In this document: positions 8,319 to 17,794 of the stretch, in pieces
How the letters are laid out: each line of letters begins with the position of its first letter
Position numbering within the stretch: the first letter of the stretch is position 1
NCBI GenBank assembly: GCA_002372325.1
Contig: DFFT01000127.1
Location: 1 to 62,147, forward strand
Direction: 5' to 3'
Length of the DNA stretch: 62,147 nucleotides
Source: Succinivibrionaceae bacterium UBA3769
GTDB lineage: Bacteria; Pseudomonadota; Gammaproteobacteria; Enterobacterales; Succinivibrionaceae
Made by a program: the position numbers and the translations under genes
The notes under the pieces: generated by a model
What the model saw: only the letters and a program-made list of their open reading frames with translations
The model's database searches: none
What the model was told of the DNA's origin: nothing

Positions 8319-10403
8319 CTAAATCCGGTAGCGCTTCACAATGCCGGCCTGCACTCCGGCAATACCGTCCAGGTCATCGCAGGACTTCTTAATTACCTCC
8401 ATGTTTCCGGCGTTTTCATCAGAAAGAGAGCTGATGCGGACAATGTTCTTGCTGATCTCCGTGATGGCCTGAGACTGCTCGTGGGTGGATTCCACAATCT
8501 GGGTGCTCATTTCATCAATGGTGGTAATGCAGCCCATGATCTCCTCAATGGCGCTGTTGGCCCGTGAGGACTGCTCCAGAGAAGCGTTCATTTCGTCATC
8601 GCAGGTGGCAATCATGTTTACAGCCTGCACAATGGTCTTCTGCAGCTCTTCGATAACCCCGGTGATCTGCTTGGTGGACTCGCTGGTCTTGTTGGCCAGT
8701 GTCCGCACCTCATCGGCCACCACGGCAAAGCCCCGGCCCTGCTCGCCGGCTCTGGCGGCCTCAATGGCGGCATTAAGAGCCAGGAGATTGGTCTGTTCGG
8801 CAATGCCGCGAATAATGGAAATCACGGAGCTGATGCGCTTGCCCATTTCATTGACGCGGGTAATGCTCTCGGTGGTAGCCTTGAGCTTCTTGTCCAGCTG
8901 ATGGGTGGTGGTGATGTTCTGACTCATGATCTTCCGGCCTTCGTCAGACACCTTGCCGGCGTTGATAACCTCGTTAAGAGTATGCTGGGAGGAATCCTCC
9001 ACCATCCGGATGGTGTTTTCCAGCTCATGGGTGGCGGCGGCTACCATGGTGGCCTCGCGGCGCTGCACGTCAATGGCCTCCTTGGCATCCCCCACAATCA
9101 TAATGTTCCGGGAGGAGGTGTCATTAAGCTGCTTCACCATTTCGGACAGGGTTTTAAGAAGCTCTCTGTTCTTGCCGATAAGGCTGTTAAGTCCCTGACC
9201 GATGCGGCCGAACTCATTCTCGCCCTCAAAGGTATAGCCGGCGGTGAGATCGCCGTTGGCGGCGGACTCCATCACCCCGATAAGATGATACATGGGCTTC
9301 TTGATGCTGACAGCCAGGTTGACGCATACCAGGAACACCACCAGAATAATGAGGATAAAGCCCACCAGGAAGGTGAACATGGCGAGATTGATGTTGGTAT
9401 GCACCTTCTGGGAAGCCTTGGTGGAGAAATCCCGGGCATTATTCTGGAGGATTATCAGATTATCTTCGGTGCTCTGAATGATCTTGATGCCTTCATCAAT
9501 GACCGCCTCCAGGCTTTCCCCCTCCAGAGCCAGCTCATAGGTCTGGTACAGCACGCCCTTGGGCTCCATGATATGTCTCTTGAAGGGATCCAGGTAGCCG
9601 TTCTTGAGGTTGTTAATGGTGCCGGGCACCTCGCCGTCCAGTTCTGTCACCTTTTCCATGAACATGTCGAACTGCACCGGCATCCTATCATAGATTTCCT
9701 TGATTTTTTTGGGGGAGCTTAACTTAAAGGCATCATAAAGCTGATTTTCAATGCCGATGCGGATGGGGTTCATGTAAACCACAATGTTCTTGACGAAGTC
9801 GTCTCCCGTGGCCTCCGCGGTGCGGTCAATTTCCAGAGTCATGAGGTTTATGAGGCCCTGGGTCTCGGTCTGGGCCTTGTTGATTTTGGCCCGGTGCTCC
9901 AGAAACTTCCGTCTGTTGGCCGGAATGGGCTCGGTAACGTCAAGATACTTGCGGACAAAGGAATGCAGAGCCTTCACCCGCTCCAGAATTTCGGGAGAGG
10001 AGCTCTGGATAACGGTGCTGCTGCCTACCAGCTCCTCCAGAGATTCCAGATCGGCATCCAGCTGCACCCGGCCAACCTTGAGCTCGTTTGCCAGCTTGTC
10101 CACTTCGTCCGTGGTCTGCGCTCCGATGATTTTAAAAAGAGCCTGATTGGCCGCCAGAAGAGAAATCTGCAGCTTGTGAGAACTGATGCTGATAGGATTG
10201 GCTTCCCGCTCCACGGCGGTGAAGGAACTGTTAATATCGATCTGATAAAGACTCGTGAGTCCGAAGCTTATGGCAAATCCCAGAACAATTATGGCAAAGG
10301 ATATGTATATACGGTACAGAAGGGAAACGTTCTTGATGCTCAGCATGGAAAGAACCTTTCCGGCAATTCTTTTAATCTTCTGTCCCCAGTCTCGTATTTT
10401 CAT
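8319..10403 (-). CDS. Methyl-accepting chemotaxis protein
   Basis: This is a 694-residue chemoreceptor. A first membrane segment at about residues 30-52 (YRIYISFAIIVLGFAISFGL) is followed by a helical periplasmic sensor domain of about 280 residues, then a second membrane segment (FTFLVGFILIILVVFLVCV) and a HAMP domain (VSIKKPMYHLIGVMESAANGD). The cytoplasmic signalling domain has the conserved hairpin tip EQTNLLALNAAIEAARAGEQ and GRGFAVVADEVRTLA. It would relay ligand binding to CheW/CheA. No CheR-docking pentapeptide ends the protein. The all-helical sensor region suggests a four-helix-bundle type ligand domain; the ligand cannot be told. The gene stands alone and is closed by two terminators. 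Confidence 0.95.
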   Translation of the reverse strand: MKIRDWGQKIKRIAGKVLSMLSIKNVSLLYRIYISFAIIVLGFAISFGLTSLYQIDINSSFTAVEREANPISISSHKLQISLLAANQALFKIIGAQTTDEVDKLANELKVGRVQLDADLESLEELVGSSTVIQSSSPEILERVKALHSFVRKYLDVTEPIPANRRKFLEHRAKINKAQTETQGLINLMTLEIDRTAEATGDDFVKNIVVYMNPIRIGIENQLYDAFKLSSPKKIKEIYDRMPVQFDMFMEKVTELDGEVPGTINNLKNGYLDPFKRHIMEPKGVLYQTYELALEGESLEAVIDEGIKIIQSTEDNLIILQNNARDFSTKASQKVHTNINLAMFTFLVGFILIILVVFLVCVNLAVSIKKPMYHLIGVMESAANGDLTAGYTFEGENEFGRIGQGLNSLIGKNRELLKTLSEMVKQLNDTSSRNIMIVGDAKEAIDVQRREATMVAAATHELENTIRMVEDSSQHTLNEVINAGKVSDEGRKIMSQNITTTHQLDKKLKATTESITRVNEMGKRISSVISIIRGIAEQTNLLALNAAIEAARAGEQGRGFAVVADEVRTLANKTSESTKQITGVIEELQKTIVQAVNMIATCDDEMNASLEQSSRANSAIEEIMGCITTIDEMSTQIVESTHEQSQAITEISKNIVRISSLSDENAGNMEVIKKSCDDLDGIAGVQAGIVKRYRI

Positions 10404-10745
10404 CTAAACCAGCCTTAAAAACGAAAACCTTTTCGTATTATAGGAAAAAGACATCATTTGAACAATTTTCCGAAGTCAATAAAAAGATCGAGATCATCAG
10501 TTTTCGGGGACAAGCAGCGGGAATGAAACCTATTACACAAAAATTTCAGATGTTTTCAAAGGATGATGCTCCATATCTGCCGGCGGTAACGCATTTTTAT
10601 GAGCATAAGACAAAAAAAAGCGCCCGGGATCTTCCGGGCCTTTACCGCCGGATACCGGGGCTTAAGAACTTAACCCGGGATAAGCCCGGGATGAACCCGG
10701 AAAAGGTTTAAAACTGCTGCAGCGCTGTAAAGAACCTGGTAATCG
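10404..10745. other. Intergenic region with terminator
   Basis: About 340 bases between two minus-strand genes. Apart from the terminator at 10612-10639 and a cluster of CCCGGG-rich short repeats (10665-10700) I see no gene; a 62-codon plus-strand frame has no family features. Confidence 0.5.
10612..10639 (-). terminator. Terminator after AIM24-like gene
   Basis: A 6-bp stem (GCCCGG/CCGGGC, arms 10622-10627 and 10634-10639) with a six-base loop is followed on the minus strand by a T-rich tract of about eight T (A run at 10612-10619). It lies about 110 bases beyond the stop codon at 10746. Confidence 0.7.
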
Positions 10746-11444
10746 CTAGATCGCGAAATCGAAAATTGCTCCCAGACAGCCCGTTTTTTCCTCTTTTTTG
10801 CGCACCGCGCTGTACTTCGTGGTATGAATATAAAGGGTTCCCGGCCCCGTGAACTTGCATACCAGCCCTTCCCCGGAGGTTACGCTGGAAAACAGCCCTG
10901 AGGCCTTCTGCATGGTGTATTCCAGATCCTCGTCCCAGGCCAGAAGATGGCCGTTATCCACTACCATGGTCTCCCCCGGTTCCAGGGAAAAGCGACGGGC
11001 GGCGCCGGCGGCGGACAGAAAGGCGGTTCCGGATCCGGTAAGACGGATCAGAAAAAAGCCCTGCCGGGAGGTCAGTCCCTGAAACAGCCCCTGCATTTTG
11101 GTGCCGAGTTCTACATCAGGGGTGCTGGCGAGGTAAGAGCCCTTCTGCGCCACGAGGCCCTTCTCCGGAGTAACTCCCAGAGCCAGAATGCTGCCATGCT
11201 CCCCGGAGCCCAGGCAGACGGAGCCGGAAGCGCCGGCGGCAGTGATGCTGGAGGTAAAAAACGATTCACGGGTCAGAAACGAGCGAATGAGACCGCCGGC
11301 AAGACCGCCCTTAACCCCGCCCTCCAGCTTAAGGCCCTGACTCATGGTGATCATGGCGCCCCGCTCGCAGCAAATATGTTCCCCCTGATTAAGAGACACC
11401 CGGAGCATGGGAAAGGTATCCTGACTTAGTATTTCATACTGCAT
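10746..11444 (-). CDS. AIM24 / TIGR00266 family protein
   Basis: This is a 233-residue protein of the widespread AIM24 (TIGR00266) family, glycine-rich beta proteins with a tryptophan-RNA-attenuation-protein-like fold and no settled function. Family marks include GEHICCERGAMITMSQGLKLE, GGLAGGLIRSFLTRESFF, the acidic-lined VELGTKMQG turn and GETMVVDNGHLLAWDE. I start at the ATG at 11444 because GGAGAG lies just upstream and family members begin with MxYEI; an open frame extends a further 49 codons upstream but that part is Arg-rich and overlaps the preceding gene's C-terminal codons. The gene follows the lipoprotein gene 73 bases downstream on the same strand. Confidence 0.9.
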   Translation of the reverse strand: MQYEILSQDTFPMLRVSLNQGEHICCERGAMITMSQGLKLEGGVKGGLAGGLIRSFLTRESFFTSSITAAGASGSVCLGSGEHGSILALGVTPEKGLVAQKGSYLASTPDVELGTKMQGLFQGLTSRQGFFLIRLTGSGTAFLSAAGAARRFSLEPGETMVVDNGHLLAWDEDLEYTMQKASGLFSSVTSGEGLVCKFTGPGTLYIHTTKYSAVRKKEEKTGCLGAIFDFAI

Positions 11445-11517
11445 GTTTTTTTCTCTCTCCTGCTGCTGTACTGCCGGCTGCCATACCGAGCTTCTTCTTT
11501 GCTGCGTTTTCTGCCAG

Positions 11518-12117
11518 TTACTTTGCCGCCTGCGCTTTCTCGGCCTCTTCCTTCTCGGCCTTTCTCCTCTTGATCTCCTTTCGGATCTCAATAAGCTTCA
11601 GAGTTTCCGGGGAAAGCTCGAACTCGCAGGTATTGTTCCCCTCCAGATTCAGGGGCTGATATATATACTCCCGGCTTCTGATGAGAAACTCCTGATGGGC
11701 GGCCTTTCTCAGGGGATTATCAAAGTACCACTGGCGCACCTGGGTCAGCATGACGGAAAAGTTGTCATAATTAAGCTCCTCGCCGTAAACCGTGATGCCG
11801 CAGTTAAAGGCGTCGTCCAGATGCCCCCGGGCTAGCAGGACGCCGGTGCGATCCTCCGGTCTGGTCTCCAGGATCTCCTGAAACACCCGGGCGTTCTGTT
11901 CCAGCACTTTAAATTCATCCGGGGTGATCATGTAAAAATCCTTTTTCATTTTAGCCATGACGTTATCCCGGATGCCGTCATGATCGGCGTCCACCCCCAG
12001 CAGGGTTTCGTCCTCCGGCTCCTCGATAACCTTTTTGCCGTGTTTCTTGCAGCCCGGCACTCCCATCATTACCGTAAGAGCCAGGATTGTTATCAGTATT
12101 TTTCTAAAAGCTTTCAT
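11518..12117 (-). CDS. Lipoprotein with a calcium-binding-like Asp-rich loop, unknown function
   Basis: This is a 199-residue predicted lipoprotein. A signal peptide ends in the lipobox GVPGC (Cys23), so the mature protein should be attached to a membrane. After it comes GVDADHDGIRDNV, an Asp-rich loop like those of EF-hand or thrombospondin type-3 repeats that bind calcium. The rest is mostly helical and ends in a charged K/E-rich tail. I do not recognise the family. It lies between the small protein at 12150 and the AIM24-like gene on the same strand and may be transcribed with them. Confidence 0.8.
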   Translation of the reverse strand: MKAFRKILITILALTVMMGVPGCKKHGKKVIEEPEDETLLGVDADHDGIRDNVMAKMKKDFYMITPDEFKVLEQNARVFQEILETRPEDRTGVLLARGHLDDAFNCGITVYGEELNYDNFSVMLTQVRQWYFDNPLRKAAHQEFLIRSREYIYQPLNLEGNNTCEFELSPETLKLIEIRKEIKRRKAEKEEAEKAQAAK

Positions 12118-12149
12118 GTTCTTTATTTTTCCAGTTATTACCCCAGTGT

Positions 12150-12485
12150 TTACCAGAGCTGATGCTCCGGAATATCCGCTGTATCAGGGAGAGGCGCCAG
12201 GACGGGATCCTCGGCATGCCGCTTAACGATATCCTCCCGCACTTCGTCGGCATAGGAGCTGTTTCTCTTAAGGAGCATAAGATCCTCCGGCAGTTCCTCA
12301 AAAAACAGGGAACTCCCGTCATGAAATTCTACCATAAGCCCCGTTTCCATCCCGGAAAACTCCGAGGGATCCAGCACCGGGGAAAACTCCCGGAGATCCA
12401 GCACCGCCTGCACCGTGCCCAGCATCTTTTTCTGAAAAAGCACCGTATCTCCGATGTGCATCACTCTGCCGTCAATGTATTTCAT
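12150..12485 (-). CDS. Small conserved hypothetical protein
   Basis: This 111-residue acidic soluble protein opens with GRVMHIGDTVLFQKKMLGTV and ends with SSLFFEELPEDLMLLKR followed by a polar tail. The layout suggests a short SH3-like beta barrel of the type found in many small bacterial proteins, but I cannot name a family. Its start overlaps the ygiQ stop by four bases, which points to coupled translation after ygiQ. Nothing in it shows a catalytic site. Confidence 0.7.
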   Translation of the reverse strand: MKYIDGRVMHIGDTVLFQKKMLGTVQAVLDLREFSPVLDPSEFSGMETGLMVEFHDGSSLFFEELPEDLMLLKRNSSYADEVREDIVKRHAEDPVLAPLPDTADIPEHQLW

Positions 12486-14950
12486 CTGTCCTTGTTCCTG
12501 TTTCTGTGTTTGCCTGAAGTGCCGGTTCTGCCGTCCGGATGCGGCTTTTTGGAGGATGAGCCCCGATCATTGCCGCGGCTGTTCCCGGGGTTATTCCCGC
12601 GGCTATTGCCGAAACTTGCCCCGGCGCTGCGTCCTAAGTTTTTCATTCTGTCGCTATTCCTGGCATTATTTCTGCCGGTGTCCTCCCTCCGGCTCCGCTC
12701 CTCCCGTTCAAAGCCGTAGCGGGGACGGGAGGCATGGCTCCGGTCGCCGGTGCCGGCGGGCGGCACCAGAGCATCGGGGCCGGTGCCGATAAGGTATTCC
12801 ATCCCGACTTCCCGGAGCGCCTCCCTTATTACGGCAAAGTTCGCGGGATCATGATAACGCAAAATCGCCTTCTGTCTTTTCCGGGCGCTATCCCCCTTGG
12901 CGACAAATACTTCGCTGCTATCCCCGGATTTAATCCTTTCGTAAGGATTCATGCCGGTATAGTACATGGCAGCGGCTCCGGCCATGGGTGTGGGAATGTA
13001 ATTCTGCACCTGATCCAGTTCAAAGCCGCGCTTTTTCAGCCAGAGCGCCAGCCGGATCATGGATTTAAGATCCGAACCGGGATGGGAGGACATGAAGTAC
13101 GGAATCAGGTACTGCTTTTTGCCGGCCTCCGCGGAATAGCGATCAAAAAGTTTTTTAAATTCGTCATAGCCGGAAATGGCCGGCTTCAGCATCCGGGACA
13201 GCACCTCGGGCTCGGTGTGTTCGGGAGCGATTTTAAGAAGACCGCCCACATGGTGGGTGACCAGCTCCCGAATATACTCCGGATCCCGGAGCGCCAGATC
13301 AATGCGCACTCCCGAGGCGATAAACACCCTTCTGATAAAGGGCAGGCTCCGAATGCGGCGGTAGAGCTCTACAAGACTGCGATGATCCGTATTGAGCTTC
13401 CGGCAGGGCTCCGGGTAGAGACAGGAGGGCCTGCGGCAGGAAGCCTGAGCCCGGGGATCGCTGCAGCCCAGCCGGTACATGTTGGCGGAGGGGCCGCCCA
13501 GATCTGACAGCACTCCCTTGAAGCCCGGGGTTTTATCCTTAACCTCGGTAACCTCATGCACCACGGAGTCCTCGGAACGGCTCTGAATGATTTTTCCTTC
13601 ATGGGCGGTAATGGAGCAAAAGCTGCAGCCCCCGAAGCAGCCCCGCATAATGGACACCGACTCCTTTATCATATCGTAGGCCGGAATGCGTTCCCCCTTG
13701 TAGGCCGGATGGGGCACTCTTCTGAAGGGAAGCTCATAGACGGCATCATACTCCGGCGTGGTCAGAGGGAAGGAAGGCGGATTCACCCAGACATAACGGC
13801 TTCCGTGAGCCTGCGCAAGACAGCGGGCGCAGTAGGGGTTGGTCTCCAGCAGCATCAGGTGGGCCGCCTGGGCATAAAGGAGCCGATCCTTTTTCACCTC
13901 CTCGGCGGAGGGCATAAGCACATACTTCTCCGGGATGGCGTCCGGGGCCGGAGCATGAGCTGAAGGGGCTGCGGGTGAAGCGGCTAAGGTTGCGGACGAT
14001 GATACGGATGATGACACGTTTTCAGATGCGGCGGCAGAAAGCGCGGAAACCGCTGAGGACTGAGCCGGTGCTGCGGCCGGATCCGGGGATGAAGCCGAGG
14101 ATAGAGACGGAGACGGGTTCTGGGATGGTGTCTGGGACTGCGTCGGAGCAGTCTGAGCCCTTTCGTTCCGGGAGCATAAGTCGCAGTAAGGGTTTTTCCG
14201 GGGCGGGATGGGGATACCGGCCTCGGGCTTCCGGGCATCGATGCCGGTGAAGTCCGGGGGGATCTCCCCCAGCATCACGGCTGTGCCCCGGATATCCGTA
14301 AGACTTTTGATGTCCTCTCCCTGAGACAATCGCCAGGCGATTTCGATAATGGGGCGTTCACCGTTCCCGTACACCAGAATATCCGCTTTGGAATCCGGGA
14401 GCACGGAATTCTTTACCGTATCCGACCAGTAGTCATAATGGGCGAAGCGCCGGAGAGAGGCCTCGATGCCGCCCAGCACCACCGGAATGCCCTTATAGGC
14501 CTCCTTGATTCTCTGGGTATAGACTACTGTGGCCCGATCCGGTCTTTTGCCGGCCACATTGCCCGGGGTATAGGCATCGTCGCTTCTGATGCGGCGTTCT
14601 GCGGTGTAATGGTTGATCATAGAATCCATATTGCCGGCGGTTACCCCGAAAAACAGCCGGGGCCGGCCCAGGATCATAAAGGCATCCCGGCTCTTCCAGT
14701 CCGGCTGGGCGATTACCCCCACCCGAAAACCGAAGGCCTCGAGGTACCTTCCGATAATGGCCGTGCAGAAGCTGGGGTGATCCACATAGGCATCCCCGGA
14801 AACCAGAATAATGTCGCAAAAGTCCCAGCCGAGAGCAGTCATTTCCTTCCGGCTCATGGGGAGGAAGGGAGCAGCTTCCCGGCCGTCCTTCCGGAAGCCC
14901 GGATAATCCAGAATATTCTGATAGTGTTTTTTAAAGGTCTGCTCGGGCAT
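12482..14950 (-). CDS. ygiQ: YgiQ family radical SAM protein
   Basis: YgiQ proteins are radical S-adenosylmethionine enzymes of unknown substrate. This 822-residue copy has the iron-sulfur motif in MRGCFGGCSFCSITAHEGK (CxxxCxxC), an N-terminal cobalamin-binding-like region with DIILVSGDAYVDHPSF, a cysteine-rich block (CSDPRAQASCRRPSCLYPEPC) and the C-terminal GTGPDALVPPAG region. It is longer than E. coli YgiQ (739 residues). The extra length comes mainly from a Ser/Ala/Pro-rich low-complexity insert at about residues 268-345 and an Arg/Gly/Asn/Ser-rich tail after about residue 745. Its start overlaps the end of the small gene upstream by 20 bases. Confidence 0.95.
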   Translation of the reverse strand: MPEQTFKKHYQNILDYPGFRKDGREAAPFLPMSRKEMTALGWDFCDIILVSGDAYVDHPSFCTAIIGRYLEAFGFRVGVIAQPDWKSRDAFMILGRPRLFFGVTAGNMDSMINHYTAERRIRSDDAYTPGNVAGKRPDRATVVYTQRIKEAYKGIPVVLGGIEASLRRFAHYDYWSDTVKNSVLPDSKADILVYGNGERPIIEIAWRLSQGEDIKSLTDIRGTAVMLGEIPPDFTGIDARKPEAGIPIPPRKNPYCDLCSRNERAQTAPTQSQTPSQNPSPSLSSASSPDPAAAPAQSSAVSALSAAASENVSSSVSSSATLAASPAAPSAHAPAPDAIPEKYVLMPSAEEVKKDRLLYAQAAHLMLLETNPYCARCLAQAHGSRYVWVNPPSFPLTTPEYDAVYELPFRRVPHPAYKGERIPAYDMIKESVSIMRGCFGGCSFCSITAHEGKIIQSRSEDSVVHEVTEVKDKTPGFKGVLSDLGGPSANMYRLGCSDPRAQASCRRPSCLYPEPCRKLNTDHRSLVELYRRIRSLPFIRRVFIASGVRIDLALRDPEYIRELVTHHVGGLLKIAPEHTEPEVLSRMLKPAISGYDEFKKLFDRYSAEAGKKQYLIPYFMSSHPGSDLKSMIRLALWLKKRGFELDQVQNYIPTPMAGAAAMYYTGMNPYERIKSGDSSEVFVAKGDSARKRQKAILRYHDPANFAVIREALREVGMEYLIGTGPDALVPPAGTGDRSHASRPRYGFEREERSRREDTGRNNARNSDRMKNLGRSAGASFGNSRGNNPGNSRGNDRGSSSKKPHPDGRTGTSGKHRNRNKDR

Positions 14951-15383
14951 GGGAAAGTCCTGTTACTTTGGGACGGCGTTTTTTTTTGCCGGGGACGCGG
15001 GAAGCGGAAGACCGGGGCTTGGTCTTGGCGCCGGAAGGACTCTTGCCGGAAACGCCCTCCTCCCAAAGCTTGGCGGCGTAGGTGAAATCAAGTTCGCTGC
15101 GGCCGCTCTCAAGAACCATGGCCAGTATCTGACAGAACTCCTTCTCGTCGTACTCCCACCTGTAGATCTGCGCTTTTTTGCCGGCCGAGAATGTCTCTGC
15201 AATGTAATACGTGGTAAAGGCATTATGAAGGACGCAGATGAGGGAGTCATCCCTTTTGAGATACATGCAGGGCTCGTAGGGATAGGAGGTAAGCTTGTAG
15301 GTGATCCCCTTATAGCTGTAGGTTAATTCTGCGTCATTGTCATAGCAAAGAGCGCCGTAATCTGTCATCTTCTCTTCTGTCAT
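14931..15383 (-). CDS. Hypothetical protein with Arg/Lys-rich tail
   Basis: This is a protein of about 150 residues with a beta-rich core (AELTYSYKGITYKLTSYPYEP, YLKRDDSLICVLHNAFTTYYI) and a basic, disordered C-terminus rich in Pro, Lys and Arg. I do not recognise the family. The start is uncertain: Met codons at 15383 and 15368 each have a purine-rich stretch upstream, while an open frame reaches back to a GTG at 15443 without a ribosome site. The 3' end overlaps ygiQ by 20 bases, so it probably heads a ygiQ operon. Confidence 0.65.
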   Translation of the reverse strand: MTEEKMTDYGALCYDNDAELTYSYKGITYKLTSYPYEPCMYLKRDDSLICVLHNAFTTYYIAETFSAGKKAQIYRWEYDEKEFCQILAMVLESGRSELDFTYAAKLWEEGVSGKSPSGAKTKPRSSASRVPGKKKRRPKVTGLSHARADL

Positions 15384-16079
15384 CTCTTTTGTAACCTCTT
15401 CTGCTCCCCGTAAAGTCATGCTCTTGTCTTGTCTGTTTGGCACCGGCTGGCGGCGGTCATCTTATTGTTGCGGCGCCGGTAATCTGATTTTTGCGGCACT
15501 GCCGACAGATTTTTGTGCCGCCGGTCTTACTGTCTTTAGGTTTGGGTTCAGGGGTTGGGTTTTACCGGGGGTGTTATTCTTCTTGGAGCTTGGGTTTTGA
15601 CTTTATTTTTTTCTTGCCCCGATGCGGCCTCCCCGGGCACAGTGAATAACGCATCCCCGCTGCAAGTAAGGCATTACCCTGCGAAGCTCCCGTAAAATCC
15701 TCAAAGGACGGTGCAACGGTCTAATTTTACACCAACATCATGCCGGTATCCTTAACGGGAGGACAGTAATCCTGCGGGAATCAAATCAGGAGTCCGCAAT
15801 AAGCTTTGCACCTGTTTACAACGTCATGCAAAAGCCCGATATACGAAATGCAATTCATTCCTAAATTTTACAGATTTCTTCAAGAACCTGCGGTTTTTGC
15901 TGATGTATCGTGAGGCAACAGCCAGTCAGGATGCTTCTTATCCGTATCAAACAAGGGCTAACCATAACATTCAAATTTCAAAATATTCTTTGACTTACGA
16001 CTAACTTACGATTAAGATTAAATAGTGAGTTAGTCGTATGTTAGTCGCAGGTTAGCTGAAAATAATTACAGGGGTGTAC
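15384..16079. other. Long intergenic region at the left edge of the accessory island
   Basis: About 700 bases between a minus-strand gene and the plus-strand AlbA_2 gene. The ygiQ-side part (15440-15520) has three loose copies of a GCCGGCGGCA-type GC-rich motif. The right end holds the promoter and operator at 15990-16048. I see no credible coding sequence; base composition becomes AT-richer from about 15780 on. Confidence 0.5.
15990..16048 (+). promoter_or_regulatory. Promoter overlapped by inverted repeat (putative AlbA_2 autoregulation)
   Basis: A sigma70-like promoter reads TTGACT at 15990-15995, 17 bases, then TAAGAT at 16013-16018. ACGACTAAC at 15997-16005 lies between the two boxes. 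Its exact reverse complement GTTAGTCGT lies at 16029-16037, and a further near copy GTTAGTCGC at 16040-16048. A repressor bound here would block the promoter of the gene starting at 16080. Confidence 0.65.
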
Positions 16080-17618
16080 ATGGCAATTCCGATTACCATA
16101 GAAACATTATTGAATGACAATGTGGTTGAATGGGCCAGAATCGAGTTCAAGGAAGGTTGGAATCCTGATGCCGCATTAAAGACCATAAGCGCCTTTGCCA
16201 ATGATATTGACAACTGGGGTGGCGGATATCTGGTGATTGGAGCCCGGGAAGAAAACGGCAGAGTGGTAAGACCAGTAAGCGGACTTGAGGAGAATCAGCT
16301 TGATGCCATTCAAAAGGATATTTTACGTTGCTGCAAGTTTTTAAAGCCTGTTTATTTACCGGAAACTCAGCCTGTGAAAATTGACGGAAAGTGGCTGCTT
16401 CTGGTCTGGTGTCCTGGCGGATATGATCGTCCATATCAGTGCCCGAAAAAGCCATCCGTGAAGAACAGCGAAAAGGTTTATTACATCCGCAAGATGGCCA
16501 GCACCATTGAAGCAACGGATCTTGATGTCAAGGAACTCCTTTCCTTATCCCACAACGTCCCCTTCGATGATCGCATGAATCCCCGGGCAGAAATCAAAGA
16601 TTTAAAATATCCGCTTCTGAGAAATTTTCTCCAGAATGTTGAAAGCAGTTTGCTAAAAAATTCTAATGGCACAAACAATCTCAGTGTTGAAACTATTGCA
16701 GCTGATATGCACATTGCAAACGGCCCCAGAGAATGTTATAAACCTCTTAATGTAGGTCTCCTGTTTTTTAATGATAATCCGGAAAAATTTTTCCCGTACT
16801 GCAGAATTGAAGTCGTTAATATTCCTGATGAAACTGGACAGGGCATGGAGGAAAGAATATTTTCCGGTCCTATTGACGAACAGCTGCGCAGTGCTCTGAA
16901 TTATTTAAAACGCAGTGTAATTGCCGAGAAGATTTTTAAGCTTCCGGATCAGGCTGAAGCCATCAGAATTAAAAATTACAGCTATGCGGCTCTGGAAGAA
17001 TTTGTATCAAATGCCGTTTATCACAGATCCTATCAGGAATATGAACCTATAACCATACGCATAGAACGAGACAAAATTGAAATTACAAGTGTTCCGGGGC
17101 CTGACAGATCAATTTCCGATGAAGATATCCGCAATTATCAAATGCGTGCCAGGAGATACCGTAACAGACGCATCGGAGATTTTCTGAAGGAGCTCCATAT
17201 GGTTGAGGGCAGAAACACCGGGATACCGATTGCAATTAAAGCTATCAAAGCCAACGGCTCTCCCTTGCCAACTTTTTTAACGGATGAGGATCGCACCTTT
17301 TTCTCGGTTATTATGCCCATTCACCCGGTATTTATCGATAATACAATTATTACCAATAAGATCCCTGAAAACAAAACCAGAAAAAGGCGTTCGCGAACGG
17401 AAATAAAGGATTTGATTATGACAATTCTGCGTGATAATGATTTGTCAGGGGCGGCTATTTATTCAATGCTGGGATACAGCGGCAATCCTTCAAAGACATT
17501 TTCGGAATGTGTAGAAGAATTGATGTCAGACGGGAAAATATGTTATGCATCTGGCTCTAAAAAACCGTTAAATAACATATTAAAAAGAAACAAAGGTCGT
17601 TACAAAGATAAAAAATAA
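16080..17618 (+). CDS. Schlafen AlbA_2 domain ATP-binding regulator
   Basis: This is a 512-residue member of the family often annotated as RecG-like transcriptional regulators. The N-terminal AlbA_2 (Schlafen) domain shows WARIEFKEGWN and GGGYLVIGAREENG. A GHKL-type ATP-binding segment follows (YAALEEFVSNAVYHRSYQEY, about residues 300-320). The C-terminal 80 residues look like a winged helix (RTEIKDLIMTILRDNDLSGA). AlbA_2 proteins are DNA- or RNA-linked and recur in defence islands. The ATG at 16080 has AGGGG five bases upstream; a GTG two codons earlier is possible. It is divergent from ygiQ and faces the minus-strand KAP cluster. Confidence 0.88.
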   Translation: MAIPITIETLLNDNVVEWARIEFKEGWNPDAALKTISAFANDIDNWGGGYLVIGAREENGRVVRPVSGLEENQLDAIQKDILRCCKFLKPVYLPETQPVKIDGKWLLLVWCPGGYDRPYQCPKKPSVKNSEKVYYIRKMASTIEATDLDVKELLSLSHNVPFDDRMNPRAEIKDLKYPLLRNFLQNVESSLLKNSNGTNNLSVETIAADMHIANGPRECYKPLNVGLLFFNDNPEKFFPYCRIEVVNIPDETGQGMEERIFSGPIDEQLRSALNYLKRSVIAEKIFKLPDQAEAIRIKNYSYAALEEFVSNAVYHRSYQEYEPITIRIERDKIEITSVPGPDRSISDEDIRNYQMRARRYRNRRIGDFLKELHMVEGRNTGIPIAIKAIKANGSPLPTFLTDEDRTFFSVIMPIHPVFIDNTIITNKIPENKTRKRRSRTEIKDLIMTILRDNDLSGAAIYSMLGYSGNPSKTFSECVEELMSDGKICYASGSKKPLNNILKRNKGRYKDKK

Positions 17619-17794
17619 GCAAATAAAAGCATTAGATAATAATAAAATACAGAACTCTGTTTCAGAAATATGAGAAAAAATGCGAGCAGGATACCAGTTT
17701 ACTTTTTAAAGCCTGAGATTTCATTTCACACCTCAGATCAATCAAACAGCAGCAGCCTCAAAAAACTGCTGCCAGGGAATCCTCAATATGCGCT

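Noticed and set aside
8721..9722. Long plus-strand frame antisense to the first chemoreceptor
   Set aside because: His/Gly/Leu-rich shadow of the receptor codons, without ribosome site or family.
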